From: Acidaminobacter sp.
GTDB taxonomy: Bacteria; Bacillota; Clostridia; Peptostreptococcales; Acidaminobacteraceae
Length of the DNA: 64,000 bases
Assembly: GCF_030247605.1 (NCBI RefSeq)
Contig: NZ_JAOTSB010000011.1
Coordinates: 1-64,000, forward strand
Direction: 5' to 3'
Part shown: in pieces, positions 17,101-25,480 of the stretch
Numbering within the stretch: the first letter of the stretch is position 1
Layout: every line of letters begins with the position of its first letter
The notes under the pieces: generated by a model
What the model was told of the DNA's origin: nothing
Seen by the model: the letters and a program-made list of their open reading frames with translations, nothing else
The model's database searches: none
Translations under genes and position numbers: made by a program

Positions 17101-18305
17101 TAATCGATTTCCCCTTTCAGCGCGGCGTCAATGCAGGTTTCAAGGTCTCTTATGACAAAATTCAGCCCCCTGCGTTTTGGATAATAGGCACATTTTGGAG
17201 AATCCGTTATACCGGTTTTTCCTGAAAGATAGTGCCAGCATGGTTGATCCGGACAAGTGTCTGATACTATATCCCCACCGGATTCTCTAATCGTCTCCAA
17301 GAAACCCATTCGATCCGCCATTTCTTTAGTATGACTCGAGGTGAGGATCCACATTTCGACAGCTAATTTTTTGCCGCGGATACGCTCAGCGATGATCTGA
17401 ACTTGACGAAGGGTGAAATGAGGACAACCAAACATGGCAAAGTCAATTTTTTGTTCACCGGGCTCTGAGATTTGAGACAGAATCTCCTTCAGATCATCAT
17501 TTGTGATTGTAACTATTCGTTTAGGTTCTTTTCCGCCAAACGCGGCTTCCATAGTTGGTGCTTCAGGTGTAACACCCAAAACGTGGAACATGCCATATGC
17601 ACCAGAGGTATTAAGTTGTGCCCCAAGATTCATAAAAGATTCAGGCGTGATTGGTGTAGGGAGACCAGTAAAAACAGGAATGCCCGGTCCAATTTTCTTT
17701 CCCATATATCCAAGAAGTTGATATTCAAAATCGCTTTTTATATCAGCTTCAACATTGACCAAGATATCGCCGAATCGATTTTCATCGAGTAAGAGTCCAT
17801 ATTCGGGGACAACACCTGTAATAGCAGCACATAGTGCACTCTGAGCTGCCTCTCGATTCGATCTTGCTCCCCAAACACTATTGATGTAAGGTGTTGCACT
17901 TGACTCAGAAAAGGCAGTAATTTCTCCAAAGAATGGGACATTGGTTTGTATGTATGGCGTACAGTTATAGGATAGTACTGCGCCAAGTGCCTTATAAGTA
18001 TCGTGAGTACGCTGCATCAGGCTCGCGAATTCATCAGTGACTTTACCTGCACTTCTGAAATAGTTGAGATTAAACCCTGGATTTACAGTCGGTGGAATTT
18101 TACAGTGCGCACCCGCTTTCAACAATTTTTCTGCGAACCAAAGGTCAGCCTCTTGATTACTGAGGGCCACGTGAGCACGCGTTATTGGTACCATTCTTTT
18201 TGCGTGAAAAGAATCTCCAATTGCTACCTGAATTTTCATAGCGATTGCAGTACCTTCTCCATGCTTGCCTTCAAGCATCTCCCTTTCGAACTTTGTCAGT
18301 TCCAC
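17100..18305 (-). CDS. Aconitase X catalytic (large) subunit, copy 1
   Basis: 401 residues from a GTG at 18305 preceded by AAGGAGG seven bases upstream; this start aligns with that of copy 2 (ELTKFEREMLEGKHGEG against KLTVEEKDMLEGKYGEG), whereas the longer frame from 18389 adds an unrelated tail. Putative cluster cysteines are kept: SALCAAITG, MFGCPHFT, DTCPDQPCW and SPKCAYY. First gene of the metabolic operon; the palindrome CCTGTATACAGG lies about 95 bases upstream and would place it under the adjacent GntR regulator. Substrate unknown; dehydration of a hydroxylated carboxylate is the family reaction. Confidence 0.86.
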   Translation of the reverse strand: MELTKFEREMLEGKHGEGTAIAMKIQVAIGDSFHAKRMVPITRAHVALSNQEADLWFAEKLLKAGAHCKIPPTVNPGFNLNYFRSAGKVTDEFASLMQRTHDTYKALGAVLSYNCTPYIQTNVPFFGEITAFSESSATPYINSVWGARSNREAAQSALCAAITGVVPEYGLLLDENRFGDILVNVEADIKSDFEYQLLGYMGKKIGPGIPVFTGLPTPITPESFMNLGAQLNTSGAYGMFHVLGVTPEAPTMEAAFGGKEPKRIVTITNDDLKEILSQISEPGEQKIDFAMFGCPHFTLRQVQIIAERIRGKKLAVEMWILTSSHTKEMADRMGFLETIRESGGDIVSDTCPDQPCWHYLSGKTGITDSPKCAYYPKRRGLNFVIRDLETCIDAALKGEID

Positions 18306-18398
18306 AATTCTGCCTCCTTGTAAGAATGTATTATTTTGCAGCACCTTCTCAAATTTCATAAACTTTAAAGAAACTAAAGCTATATTCACGCACCATTC

Positions 18399-18414
18399 AA
18401 CCTGTATACAGGTT
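18399..18414. promoter_or_regulatory. Palindromic operator upstream of the AcnX operon
   Basis: AACCTGTATACAGGTT is a perfect 16-bp palindrome. Its core TGTATACA fits the FadR-subfamily GntR consensus (TNGTNNNACNA). The same 14-bp core recurs at 19294-19307 on the other side of the regulator gene. Confidence 0.75.
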
Positions 18415-18496
18415 GAAATATAAAAGTGCTTTCATTTGTTAGAAATTCACTATGCCAACCATCGAATCAATGTGATAATAATCTGTTCAACTAACT

Positions 18497-19186
18497 TTAT
18501 AGATGAAAATCCGGATCTTTCAATACATTGTTCTCCGCAAATAGTATATGCTCAGCCAATAAACGCTTAACTTTCTCTTCATCTTTCTCTCTGATTGACT
18601 GAATAATGTCCAAATGCTGCTGAATTGTAACTGCTTGATAAGGAAATTTGCTGATAGATAAAGCTTGGATTCTTTGAATCCTTTGACGGATACTATGCAT
18701 TATGTCCTGCATAATTAAGTTATCTGACTTATCCAAAATCATAGCATGAAGCTTATGATCTGAACCTGCCAAATCCTCGTATGAAACCTCGATTCCATCT
18801 TCCAACTTCTGTTTGCTTTCAATCCAACTTTTTTCCATTTCGGCCAGATCTTCTTCTGTTACATTTTTTATGAAGGATTTAACTGCGGCACACTCCAGCG
18901 CAGAACGGACTTCGAACAACTCATGGACTTCCCTTGTTGTAATATTTCGTACAAATATTCCAATTCCGTTGTGAATTTCAACTAAACTCTCACTGGCCAG
19001 TATTTTTAAAGCTTCCCGCACTGGCGTCCTACTCATGTTAAGCGCTTGAGCAAGCACGTTTTCACTTAAAAATTCACCAGCTCTGATTTCATTATAAATA
19101 ATCATATGCTTTATGGAATCATAAGCTATATCAGTCAGGTTCTGTGCTTTTTTTTTCGGAATGACTAATTTTGTTTGTCTGGTCAA
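18497..19186 (-). CDS. GntR family transcriptional regulator, FadR/FCD type
   Basis: 229 residues. N-terminal winged helix-turn-helix (about 17-80) with the GntR recognition sequence LAQALNMSRTPVREALKILASESLVE. The all-helical FCD ligand domain follows (about 95-220), with candidate metal-ligating Asp/His residues in GSDHKLHAMI and QQHLDII. TTG start at 19186 with GAGGAGG seven bases upstream. FCD regulators usually sense a carboxylate substrate or pathway product. The twin palindromes that flank the gene point to autoregulation and control of the AcnX/TRAP operon just downstream. Confidence 0.9.
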   Translation of the reverse strand: MTRQTKLVIPKKKAQNLTDIAYDSIKHMIIYNEIRAGEFLSENVLAQALNMSRTPVREALKILASESLVEIHNGIGIFVRNITTREVHELFEVRSALECAAVKSFIKNVTEEDLAEMEKSWIESKQKLEDGIEVSYEDLAGSDHKLHAMILDKSDNLIMQDIMHSIRQRIQRIQALSISKFPYQAVTIQQHLDIIQSIREKDEEKVKRLLAEHILFAENNVLKDPDFHL

Positions 19187-19510
19187 AGTATTACCTCCTC
19201 GGATTTGACTTTGAAATATTATCCGAAAAAAGCACTTTTGTCAATTTAAACCATATACAACCCACATAAGAATTTGAATTTTCTGAATATACTACCTGTA
19301 TACAGGTTACATCTAATAACTAAATATGTCAATCAAATTTTCGACTTTAATAAATTAAACCGATGATAACTCAATCTAATTCTTAACCGACTGACAGAAA
19401 ATCATACAGGAATATATCGTCACTTCGTGTACAATCATTCAAAACCCATTTCGGTTACGCCATTGAAAAAAATGTAAACCTCCTTACTGCACTTTAATTT
19501 TTTACACTAC
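19187..19510. other. Intergenic region upstream of the GntR gene
   Basis: 324 bases, AT-rich, without a gene. It holds the regulator's ribosome binding site, the operator at 19294-19307 and, at its right end, the end of the alpha-amylase gene. No clear terminator was seen for the amylase gene. Confidence 0.5.
19294..19307. promoter_or_regulatory. Palindromic operator upstream of the GntR gene
   Basis: ACCTGTATACAGGT, a perfect 14-bp palindrome 108 bases before the regulator start, identical in core to the site at 18399-18414. Likely autoregulatory site. Confidence 0.75.
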
Positions 19511-20956
19511 TCACTTCCTCCTCCACACACTCACCCTGCCAGCCTTCACCTTAAATTCCCCGAAACCGTCCTCACGGATGACCACAGCATCTTCGACATT
19601 ACCGAGACAATCCCCATAACTTTGACCCGCCTGGTCTTCCCCGACAAACATCGGGATAACGCCATTCTCTTTGGTACTTAAAATTACCGCCAGCTTTTCA
19701 GGGTGTTCAGGGGTACCGAGTCTCACCCAGCCAATCCTATTCGGATCTTCAAAATAGTCGGCTTGGTCTCCGTAGGCGGCTTCGCGTCTTGATTTCATCA
19801 GAAGATCAATCTGATCCTTCAATCCTTCAAAAGGCGTCTGACCCCCGGATCCAAAATAGTCACCGAAAAAGACGCAGGGATAGCCCTTTTCTCTGAGCAG
19901 GATCAGTGCGTAGGCATGCAGCTTGAACCAGGGCTCCACCCAGGACTGCAGGGCTTGTCCCAGTTGAGAATCGTGATTGTCCACAAAGGTGACAGCACGT
20001 TCAGGAAATTGTTCTACGATTGAATTATTAAAAATCGTCCTCAAGTCATAGGCCTCTCCTTTGATGGAGGCTTCATAGAAATTAAAGTGCAGACCTACAT
20101 CAAATAGATCAATCTTATGTCCCGTTTTTTCAAGGTAAGTCTTCTTAACTTGGAAATCCGTAACCCAGTATTCACCCACCATGTAAAAGTCTCTTCCAAA
20201 TTTCTCAGTGAGACGTTGTCTAAAAACATTTATGAAAGCCGTATCAATATGCTTCAGTGCATCCAGGCGAAAACCGTCTACACCTGTTGTATTAATAAGC
20301 CATTCTGCCCAAGTGATGAGTTCTTCAACCACCTCCGGATGCGCATGATCGAGATCTGCATGCATCAAATAGTCATAATTGCCGTACTCATAGGAGACAC
20401 CCAGATTCCATCCTTTATTCTCCCCAAGGATTCGGAAAATACCTTTTTCGCTATCCCGCTGATTATAATCCACCCCGTTGAAATGATTAAAATTCCATTT
20501 AAACGCAGAATATTGGCCATTTCTTCCCGGAAAATCAAAACCGGTCCAGCCCTCAATGTCCCTCGGGGCCTCAAGCTCTGACTTTCGATCTTCCGGTTTG
20601 ACTTTCACCGCCATAAAGGTTTCCGTGTGGTCCGCCCCGGCTTTATGGTTCATGACCACGTCCGCATAAACCTGGAGACCGTTTGCATGCATTGCCTCAA
20701 TCATTTGAACAAGTTCATCTTTGGTTCCGTATTTGGTTCTCACGGTGGCCTTCTGATCAAATTCACCCAAGTCATAAAGGTCATAAATGCCGTAACCAAC
20801 GTCATTTGAGCTTGTGCCCTTACAGCAGGGCGGAATCCAGACGGCTGAAAAGCCTGCTTCCTTTAATGATCCAGCCAAATCTTTCAATAGATTATAATAC
20901 TGTCCGACATTTGGAAGATACCATTCGAAGGCCTGTAGCATTATGCCGTTTTCCAT
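19511..20956 (-). CDS. Cytoplasmic alpha-amylase (glycoside hydrolase family 13)
   Basis: 481 residues, no signal peptide, so it acts on internal alpha-1,4-glucan. The (beta/alpha)8 motifs are in order: region I DVVMNHKAG, region II GFRLDALKHI (nucleophile Asp), region III VGEYW (acid/base Glu) and region IV FVDNHDSQ (third Asp). Domain B carries the insertion between strand 3 and helix 3, and a short C-terminal beta domain follows. The start MENGIMLQAFEWYLP is the usual one for this intracellular subfamily. Isolated gene with GGGGG upstream of its ATG. Confidence 0.92.
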   Translation of the reverse strand: MENGIMLQAFEWYLPNVGQYYNLLKDLAGSLKEAGFSAVWIPPCCKGTSSNDVGYGIYDLYDLGEFDQKATVRTKYGTKDELVQMIEAMHANGLQVYADVVMNHKAGADHTETFMAVKVKPEDRKSELEAPRDIEGWTGFDFPGRNGQYSAFKWNFNHFNGVDYNQRDSEKGIFRILGENKGWNLGVSYEYGNYDYLMHADLDHAHPEVVEELITWAEWLINTTGVDGFRLDALKHIDTAFINVFRQRLTEKFGRDFYMVGEYWVTDFQVKKTYLEKTGHKIDLFDVGLHFNFYEASIKGEAYDLRTIFNNSIVEQFPERAVTFVDNHDSQLGQALQSWVEPWFKLHAYALILLREKGYPCVFFGDYFGSGGQTPFEGLKDQIDLLMKSRREAAYGDQADYFEDPNRIGWVRLGTPEHPEKLAVILSTKENGVIPMFVGEDQAGQSYGDCLGNVEDAVVIREDGFGEFKVKAGRVSVWRRK

Positions 20957-21018
20957 TACGATCCCCCTACAAACTTACATTGTCAAACTCCAAAACCATG
21001 TCATACCAAGTTGGAAGT

Positions 21019-21045
21019 GAAACCGGGTGTCTGACACCGAGTTTC
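21019..21045. repeat. Dispersed palindromic repeat, GGTGTCTGACACC family, copy 1
   Basis: Imperfect palindrome with GAAAC/GTTTC ends and core GGTGTCTGACACC. The copy at 62659-62685 is its exact 27-base reverse complement. A degenerate half copy (GAAACCGGGTGTCTG) follows at about 21065-21080. It lies between the amylase and Ntn-hydrolase genes. Confidence 0.7.
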
Positions 21046-21113
21046 ATCCACTTGTCGGCCACGCGGAAACCGGGTGTCTGCGGCTTCCGCCTATCAACCC
21101 TCAGTTTCACACC

Positions 21114-21827
21114 TCACACACTCAGCACCTTTCGCTGCAGCCAGTAAGCCTCCCCTGGTTTAAGAATCAATAGATCAATAGGTCCACCCACGGTTTTCAG
21201 ACGGTTCTGAAACTTCATGGTGTCCACCGTGGTGCGGATGGCAAACTCGGCAAAATCCACGGCATCCTGGAGGGTGAAATAGTTCCAGGAAATGTCGTGG
21301 GCTTTGAAGTCGACGGTGCTGCCATCGGGTTTTTTAATCTGAGCTGGGCTCAGGAGTCTGGCCAGAACATCCACTTCACCGGACCAGGACGCGCCCTGAT
21401 TCTCTGTGCCCTCCCGCTTGGCGCGCTTCGACTTGATATTGACATTCCACAGCCTTTTTTCATAGGCTGAGCCAACCTTCTTATACCCCGCTATGAAAAA
21501 ATTGGAATTCGGCACATTGTCAAAGCGGTTGAAATAGGTAATCAAGGCTTCAGGTACCTCATCTATATCTGTCTCAGGCCCCATGCTTTCGCGAATAAAC
21601 GCCTCGATATACCCTGTCAGCGGTTTGTTGTCTATGGAGACTTCCCCACAGACGGACAGGCCAATCTGATTGGGACACAGGAAGGTCTTGTACGTCGTAT
21701 CTGTCGTGTGAATCCCCAGCGTCTGGACCTTCTTCTCTTTGGTTTCCTCCATGCGATTATAGGTGGAACGGCTGTCGCTGGCCAGCACAATCCCCTCTCC
21801 AACGAAAACGCAAACAATTAATGACAT
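21114..21827 (-). CDS. Proteasome-like Ntn-hydrolase family protein
   Basis: 237 residues from the ATG at 21827 (GAGGAGG upstream). It begins MSLIVCVFVGEGIVLASDSRSTY; the pattern of a first beta-strand followed by GIVLASDSR is that of proteasome beta subunits and HslV-like Ntn hydrolases. After Met removal the N-terminal residue would be Ser2, which could be the nucleophile in place of the usual Thr. The remainder shows alternating strands and an FFIAGY strand typical of the fold. Not HslV (no partner HslU nearby) and not Anbu by obvious motif. A peptidase or amidase function is inferred only. Confidence 0.6.
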   Translation of the reverse strand: MSLIVCVFVGEGIVLASDSRSTYNRMEETKEKKVQTLGIHTTDTTYKTFLCPNQIGLSVCGEVSIDNKPLTGYIEAFIRESMGPETDIDEVPEALITYFNRFDNVPNSNFFIAGYKKVGSAYEKRLWNVNIKSKRAKREGTENQGASWSGEVDVLARLLSPAQIKKPDGSTVDFKAHDISWNYFTLQDAVDFAEFAIRTTVDTMKFQNRLKTVGGPIDLLILKPGEAYWLQRKVLSV

Positions 21828-21870
21828 AGGTTCCCTCCTCAAATGGGCACGTAAAATCCGGTCACAGACC

Positions 21871-22431
21871 TTACTCCATTCTGCCCCACTTCATTTCGAC
21901 ACCGTCAGCATCGTATTTTTTTCGTTTTGCGGTGAGTGTTTCAATATCGATCCGGATCACGACGGTCCTCGCCATCCCGCTTTCAGCTGCAGCCTCAAAA
22001 TAGGGCATATTGAGGGGCGTGAGCTTCTCCGAAATCGCCCTGAGTCCCTTCAGTTTTTCTTCGTCGAACGTCACAAAGACCGCAGTTCCTGTGAGAATAG
22101 CGGATTCAAATTCCGTAGTGAACTTGTTCGCTACCACAGCTGAAACCTGGTTTGCGGCCTTCAGTGCTTCAAATTCCTCCGGCTGAATAGGCTCCGGAAT
22201 GTGGGTGTCCCCCACAAAGACCATGGTGACTGCGCCATTGAATTTCAGGTTGTCAATCTTTCTGCCCTCAGGCGCGCTGTGCAGATAAATGCTGTCACCC
22301 ACCCTTGCCGGAGAGACTGGCACCGAATAAGGCATCCCGTCTTCGCCGATGGTCGTGAGAACCCCAAATCGCGCCTTATCTATCACATGAAGTCCAAAAT
22401 TCCGGTCCATTTCGCGGTCCTTGCGCCTCAT
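21871..22431 (-). CDS. Pyridoxamine 5'-phosphate oxidase-fold flavoprotein (NimA-like)
   Basis: 186 residues from ATG 22431 (GGAGGGAAACT upstream). Starts MRRKDREMDRNFGLHVIDKARFGVLTTIGEDGMPYSVPVSP, the standard opening of NimA/PNPOx-like proteins: a helix followed by the strand with GxPY. IYLHSAPEGRKIDNLKFNGAVTMVFVGD forms the barrel strands. Members bind FMN or haem and reduce nitro groups or protect from oxidative stress; exact role unknown. Probably a unit with the downstream Ntn-hydrolase gene (43 bases apart). Confidence 0.82.
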   Translation of the reverse strand: MRRKDREMDRNFGLHVIDKARFGVLTTIGEDGMPYSVPVSPARVGDSIYLHSAPEGRKIDNLKFNGAVTMVFVGDTHIPEPIQPEEFEALKAANQVSAVVANKFTTEFESAILTGTAVFVTFDEEKLKGLRAISEKLTPLNMPYFEAAAESGMARTVVIRIDIETLTAKRKKYDADGVEMKWGRME

Positions 22432-22607
22432 AGTTTCCCTCCTGGTATGCTTATGCTTTGTGGTGTGGAGACGGGTGACCATCGGCAAAAAACCTTTAAA
22501 AGTGCTGACTTCACAAAGGATCACCACATCGATATGGCATCTATACCCATGTCTTCGAATTTCTATTCGATAATCGCGGGAAGTGGGCGTCCAGTGATCT
22601 TCAAATA

Positions 22608-22620
22608 AGGGTATAAATAG
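22608..22620 (+). promoter_or_regulatory. Possible promoter element of the aldo/keto reductase gene
   Basis: AGGGTATAAATAG, 27 bases before the start codon. It resembles the GGGTATAAAT boxes upstream of surface and polysaccharide genes further along the window. Confidence 0.35.
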
Positions 22621-22646
22621 TTTATATAGGTGAAGGGGGGAGCAAG

Positions 22647-23507
22647 ATGCTGCAGCTGGAGAATTTGAGTTTAAAAGATGGCAGTTCCATGCCGAGGCTC
22701 GGCCTTGGAACCTGGTTTTTGGGCGAACAGTTCCGTTATCAGTCCAGAGAACTGCAGGCGGTCAAGCGCGGCCTGGAACAAGGCATCCGCATGATTGACA
22801 CCGCCGAGATGTATGGTGACGGCGGTGCGGAAACCATCGTGGGCAAGGCGATTCAGGACGCGGATCGCGCACAGCTTTACTTAGTGTCGAAAGTCTACCC
22901 CCACAACGCGAGTGAAGGAAAAATTGCCAAAAGCTGCACTGAAACGCTGGAGCGGCTCGGGACCAAATATCTGGACCTCTATCTCCTTCACTGGCGGGGC
23001 GGCGTACCGCTGCAGGAAACCGTGGAGGGCATGGAGGCACTGATAGCCAGGGGGAAGATCAAACGATGGGGTGTCTCAAACTTCGACCTGGCGGATATGG
23101 AAGCGCTGTTTTCCGTCAAGGGCGGCGATAAATGCGCGGTGAATCAGGTCATGTACCATTTGGGCTCCCGCGGGATTGAGCACAGTCTGCTGCCTTGGAT
23201 GAAAGCCCACGGCGTGGCGCTGATGGCCTATTCCCCTCTGGCACAGGGTGGTACTCTGAAAAAAGAGCTGGTCTCAAATCCGGTCATTCTGTCAGTTTGC
23301 GCCAGAAACCGCATCAACTTTCATCAGCTGATGCTCCTCTTTGCCCTTCGGGATCCGCAAACGGCGGCCATTCCGCGCACCTCAAACCCGGCCCATGTGG
23401 ACGACCTGATTAAAGGCCTCTATGTTACACTCAGCAATGAAGACTGGGCCCGTCTGGACGAGGCTTTTCCGCCGCCGGACAAAAAAGTGCCGCTGGATGT
23501 AATCTGA
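22647..23507 (+). CDS. Aldo/keto reductase
   Basis: 286-residue TIM-barrel NAD(P)H-dependent reductase. The catalytic tetrad is visible: Asp and Tyr in MIDTAEMYGDG (about 50-60), Lys in YLVSKVYP and His in LYLLHWRGG. Cofactor-binding residues are in AYSPLAQGG and AIPRTSNPAHVDDL. GGGGGGAG precedes the ATG. Substrate (an aldehyde or ketone) unknown. Followed at 35 bases by an OsmC protein, so the two may form a small stress operon. Confidence 0.9.
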   Translation: MLQLENLSLKDGSSMPRLGLGTWFLGEQFRYQSRELQAVKRGLEQGIRMIDTAEMYGDGGAETIVGKAIQDADRAQLYLVSKVYPHNASEGKIAKSCTETLERLGTKYLDLYLLHWRGGVPLQETVEGMEALIARGKIKRWGVSNFDLADMEALFSVKGGDKCAVNQVMYHLGSRGIEHSLLPWMKAHGVALMAYSPLAQGGTLKKELVSNPVILSVCARNRINFHQLMLLFALRDPQTAAIPRTSNPAHVDDLIKGLYVTLSNEDWARLDEAFPPPDKKVPLDVI

Positions 23508-23541
23508 ATTAATTTTCATACACAACTTTGGGAGGAGTTTT

Positions 23542-23970
23542 ATGAAACTGGAATATACCACCAAGCATCTGGACGGCATGGCCTTTGAAATGACTTTGGA
23601 TGGCCATCATAAACTGATCATGGACTCAGATGATGACTTTGGCGGCAAAGATCGCGGCCCGCGGCCAAAACAGCTCCTGATCTCCGCACTCACCGGCTGT
23701 TCCGGTATGGATGTCGTGTCAATCCTGAACAAAATGAAAGTCGAATTTACCAGCTTTGAAATGAAAGTTGAAACGGAAATGACCGAAGAGCATCCTAAGA
23801 CCTATTCGAAAATCCATATGATTTACGAGTTTACCGGCAAAGATCTGCAGGCTTCCTTCAAAAAGATTGAGAAGGCCGTGGACCTGTCACAAAACCGTTA
23901 CTGCGGCGTCGCCGACATGCTGGGCAAAGCCGCTGTGCTTACCAGCGAAATTCGTTTGATTGAAGGCTAG
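23542..23970 (+). CDS. OsmC family peroxiredoxin-like protein
   Basis: 142 residues, the normal length. The two redox cysteines are in ALTGCSGMDVVSIL (about 53) and NRYCGVADML (about 117), matching OsmC/Ohr/YhfA proteins that reduce organic peroxides or handle thiol compounds. The GGGAGGAG binding site lies just before the ATG, and a terminator follows immediately. Confidence 0.88.
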   Translation: MKLEYTTKHLDGMAFEMTLDGHHKLIMDSDDDFGGKDRGPRPKQLLISALTGCSGMDVVSILNKMKVEFTSFEMKVETEMTEEHPKTYSKIHMIYEFTGKDLQASFKKIEKAVDLSQNRYCGVADMLGKAAVLTSEIRLIEG

Positions 23971-24027
23971 AAGAACGTGCCAGGCATCATCTGGAAGTGG
24001 GAGCCTGGTACGTTCTTTCTTTTTTTG
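23971..24027 (+). terminator. Terminator after the OsmC gene
   Basis: AAGAACGTGCCAGGC (23971-23985) pairs with GCCTGGTACGTTCTT (24003-24017), with a T-rich tail. The stem contains the GTGCCAGGC core common in dispersed clostridial palindromes. Confidence 0.8.
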
Positions 24028-24297
24028 CCCTTGATCCCTTGTCCCCCCTCATTTCACGTCACTGCGGATGCCAGGAAGCAAGGTGTTGACCCCGATAGAC
24101 GTTTAAAACTTCGTTTACCCTAACGAGAATTTGCAAGTTGTCGCAACAACCGGCCATGCATAGAAATGAGTCCCAGTAACCCTCTTCCTGCCCCTGACGC
24201 CGCGCCACATTTTGTCCTCAAACAAAAAAACAGCACCGCGGAAGTCCATACTGCAACTTCCGCCGCGCTATTCTATACCTTAATCTTTTAATAAAAT
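24028..24297. other. Intergenic region between converging genes
   Basis: 270 bases without a convincing ORF on either strand. The right end holds the terminator of the isochorismatase-fold gene; nothing else was recognised. Confidence 0.5.
24224..24269 (-). terminator. Terminator of the isochorismatase-fold hydrolase gene
   Basis: Arms AGCACCGCGGAAGT (24232-24245) and ACTTCCGCCGCGCT (24256-24269) with one mismatch; on the minus strand followed by GTTTTTTTG. Confidence 0.8.
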
Positions 24298-24849
24298 CTA
24301 TTTTATCAGCTTCGACAATTTCTTGAACTCTGGCGTCCCTGACAGCTTCAGCAAATCGAACATCAGCGTTTCAGTATTGCTGACGACCGCCCCCATCTCT
24401 GACATGAGCGCGAGCCCGTTGCGATAATTTTCCTTCGTACGTGAGCAGACCCCGTCCTTGGCAACAAAGACATAATAGCCCTTGGAGAGCAGATCCCGAA
24501 CAGTCTGATAAACGCAGATATGCGTCTCCATACCGGTAATGATGACGCTTTTGCGGTAAGTGGATCTCAAGTATTCCTCCACCTCAGGGGTCAGGCCGCA
24601 AAAAGACATTTTTTCGAAGACCTTGGTTTTGTCTTCGTCAAGATGAACCTTCTCAACAGTTTTGCCAAGCCCTTTTGGATACTGTTCAGTGACAATTATA
24701 GGCATATCAAAAGCTTCTGCGGTCTCGATAAGGATATTGGTGCTTTTTACCACATCATGGCCGTATTTCATGGTCGGGACGAGCTTCTCCTGAATATCAA
24801 TGACCATCAGTACTGCATCCTCATGCTTTAAGTTATATTTTGTCAACAT
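24298..24849 (-). CDS. Isochorismatase-family cysteine hydrolase
   Basis: 183 residues from ATG 24849 (GAGGTGG upstream; the frame extends further but without a better start). The Asp-Lys-Cys triad fits: Asp in LMVIDIQEKLVP, Lys in VFEKMSFCG and Cys in TGMETHICVYQTVRDL, with the non-proline cis peptide in ITGMETH. Family members hydrolyse nicotinamide, ureido groups or isochorismate; this short form is usually called a YcaC-like or hydrolase of unknown substrate. Confidence 0.85.
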   Translation of the reverse strand: MLTKYNLKHEDAVLMVIDIQEKLVPTMKYGHDVVKSTNILIETAEAFDMPIIVTEQYPKGLGKTVEKVHLDEDKTKVFEKMSFCGLTPEVEEYLRSTYRKSVIITGMETHICVYQTVRDLLSKGYYVFVAKDGVCSRTKENYRNGLALMSEMGAVVSNTETLMFDLLKLSGTPEFKKLSKLIK

Positions 24850-24917
24850 GACTTTCAACCACCTCACACAAATTGTTGTACCCACTTTACTAAAAACAGA
24901 AGAAAAAATCAAGGCCG

Positions 24918-24962
24918 TCCAAAAACAAGGCAGAAGGTGCCCAATAGGCGACACCTTCTGCC
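24918..24962 (-). terminator. Terminator of the small multidrug-export family gene
   Basis: GGCAGAAGGTG (24929-24939) pairs with CACCTTCTGCC (24952-24962), trailed on the minus strand by TTGTTTTTGG. Confidence 0.75.
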
Positions 24963-24976
24963 GGAAATATCGATGC

Positions 24977-25474
24977 TTATGCGCCTATTACTGATACAAC
25001 CCCGTGGCTTAGCGCAAAGATCAGCACTGCAGCTATGAGATTACCAACCAGAATGGCAGGAAACGCCCATTTAAAGCGCATATCCAGAAGCGCCGCCGCG
25101 AGGCTGCCGCTCCAGACCCCAGTCCCGGGCAGTGGAATCGCCACAAAAACCAAAAGTCCCCATGCCCCGTACTTCTGAATCTGTCCGCTGTTGTTCAGCG
25201 ATCTATGAGTCAGTTTATGAATTACTTTTTCAAAAGTCTTCGTCTTCTTCAAAGCATTGAAAACAGGACGAATTGTGAAAAGGATAAACGGTACAGGAAT
25301 AATGCTCCCAATAAAACTGAGCAATGTCGCGTGAAGCGGTGACAACCCAAGTGAAATCCCCACCGGTATGGCACCCCTCAATTCAATGACAGGCATTGCC
25401 GCCGTCAACAGAACCGTCATCTCAATAGATATAACATTAATGAGCTCTTGAATCAATCCACTCAACTCCAGCAT
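24977..25474 (-). CDS. Small multidrug-export family membrane protein (COG2426-like)
   Basis: About 165 residues with five hydrophobic segments. The N-terminal helix with PVIELRGAIPVGISLG and the later FVAIPLPGTGVWSGSLAA are characteristic of this family, distantly related to the DedA/SNARE-associated fold by the paired half-helices. Despite the name, transport substrates are not established. The ATG at 25474 has no binding site and follows a hairpin plus T run; a TTG at 25456 has GGAG nine bases upstream and could be the true start. Confidence 0.78.
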   Translation of the reverse strand: MLELSGLIQELINVISIEMTVLLTAAMPVIELRGAIPVGISLGLSPLHATLLSFIGSIIPVPFILFTIRPVFNALKKTKTFEKVIHKLTHRSLNNSGQIQKYGAWGLLVFVAIPLPGTGVWSGSLAAALLDMRFKWAFPAILVGNLIAAVLIFALSHGVVSVIGA

Positions 25475-25480
25475 AAAAAT

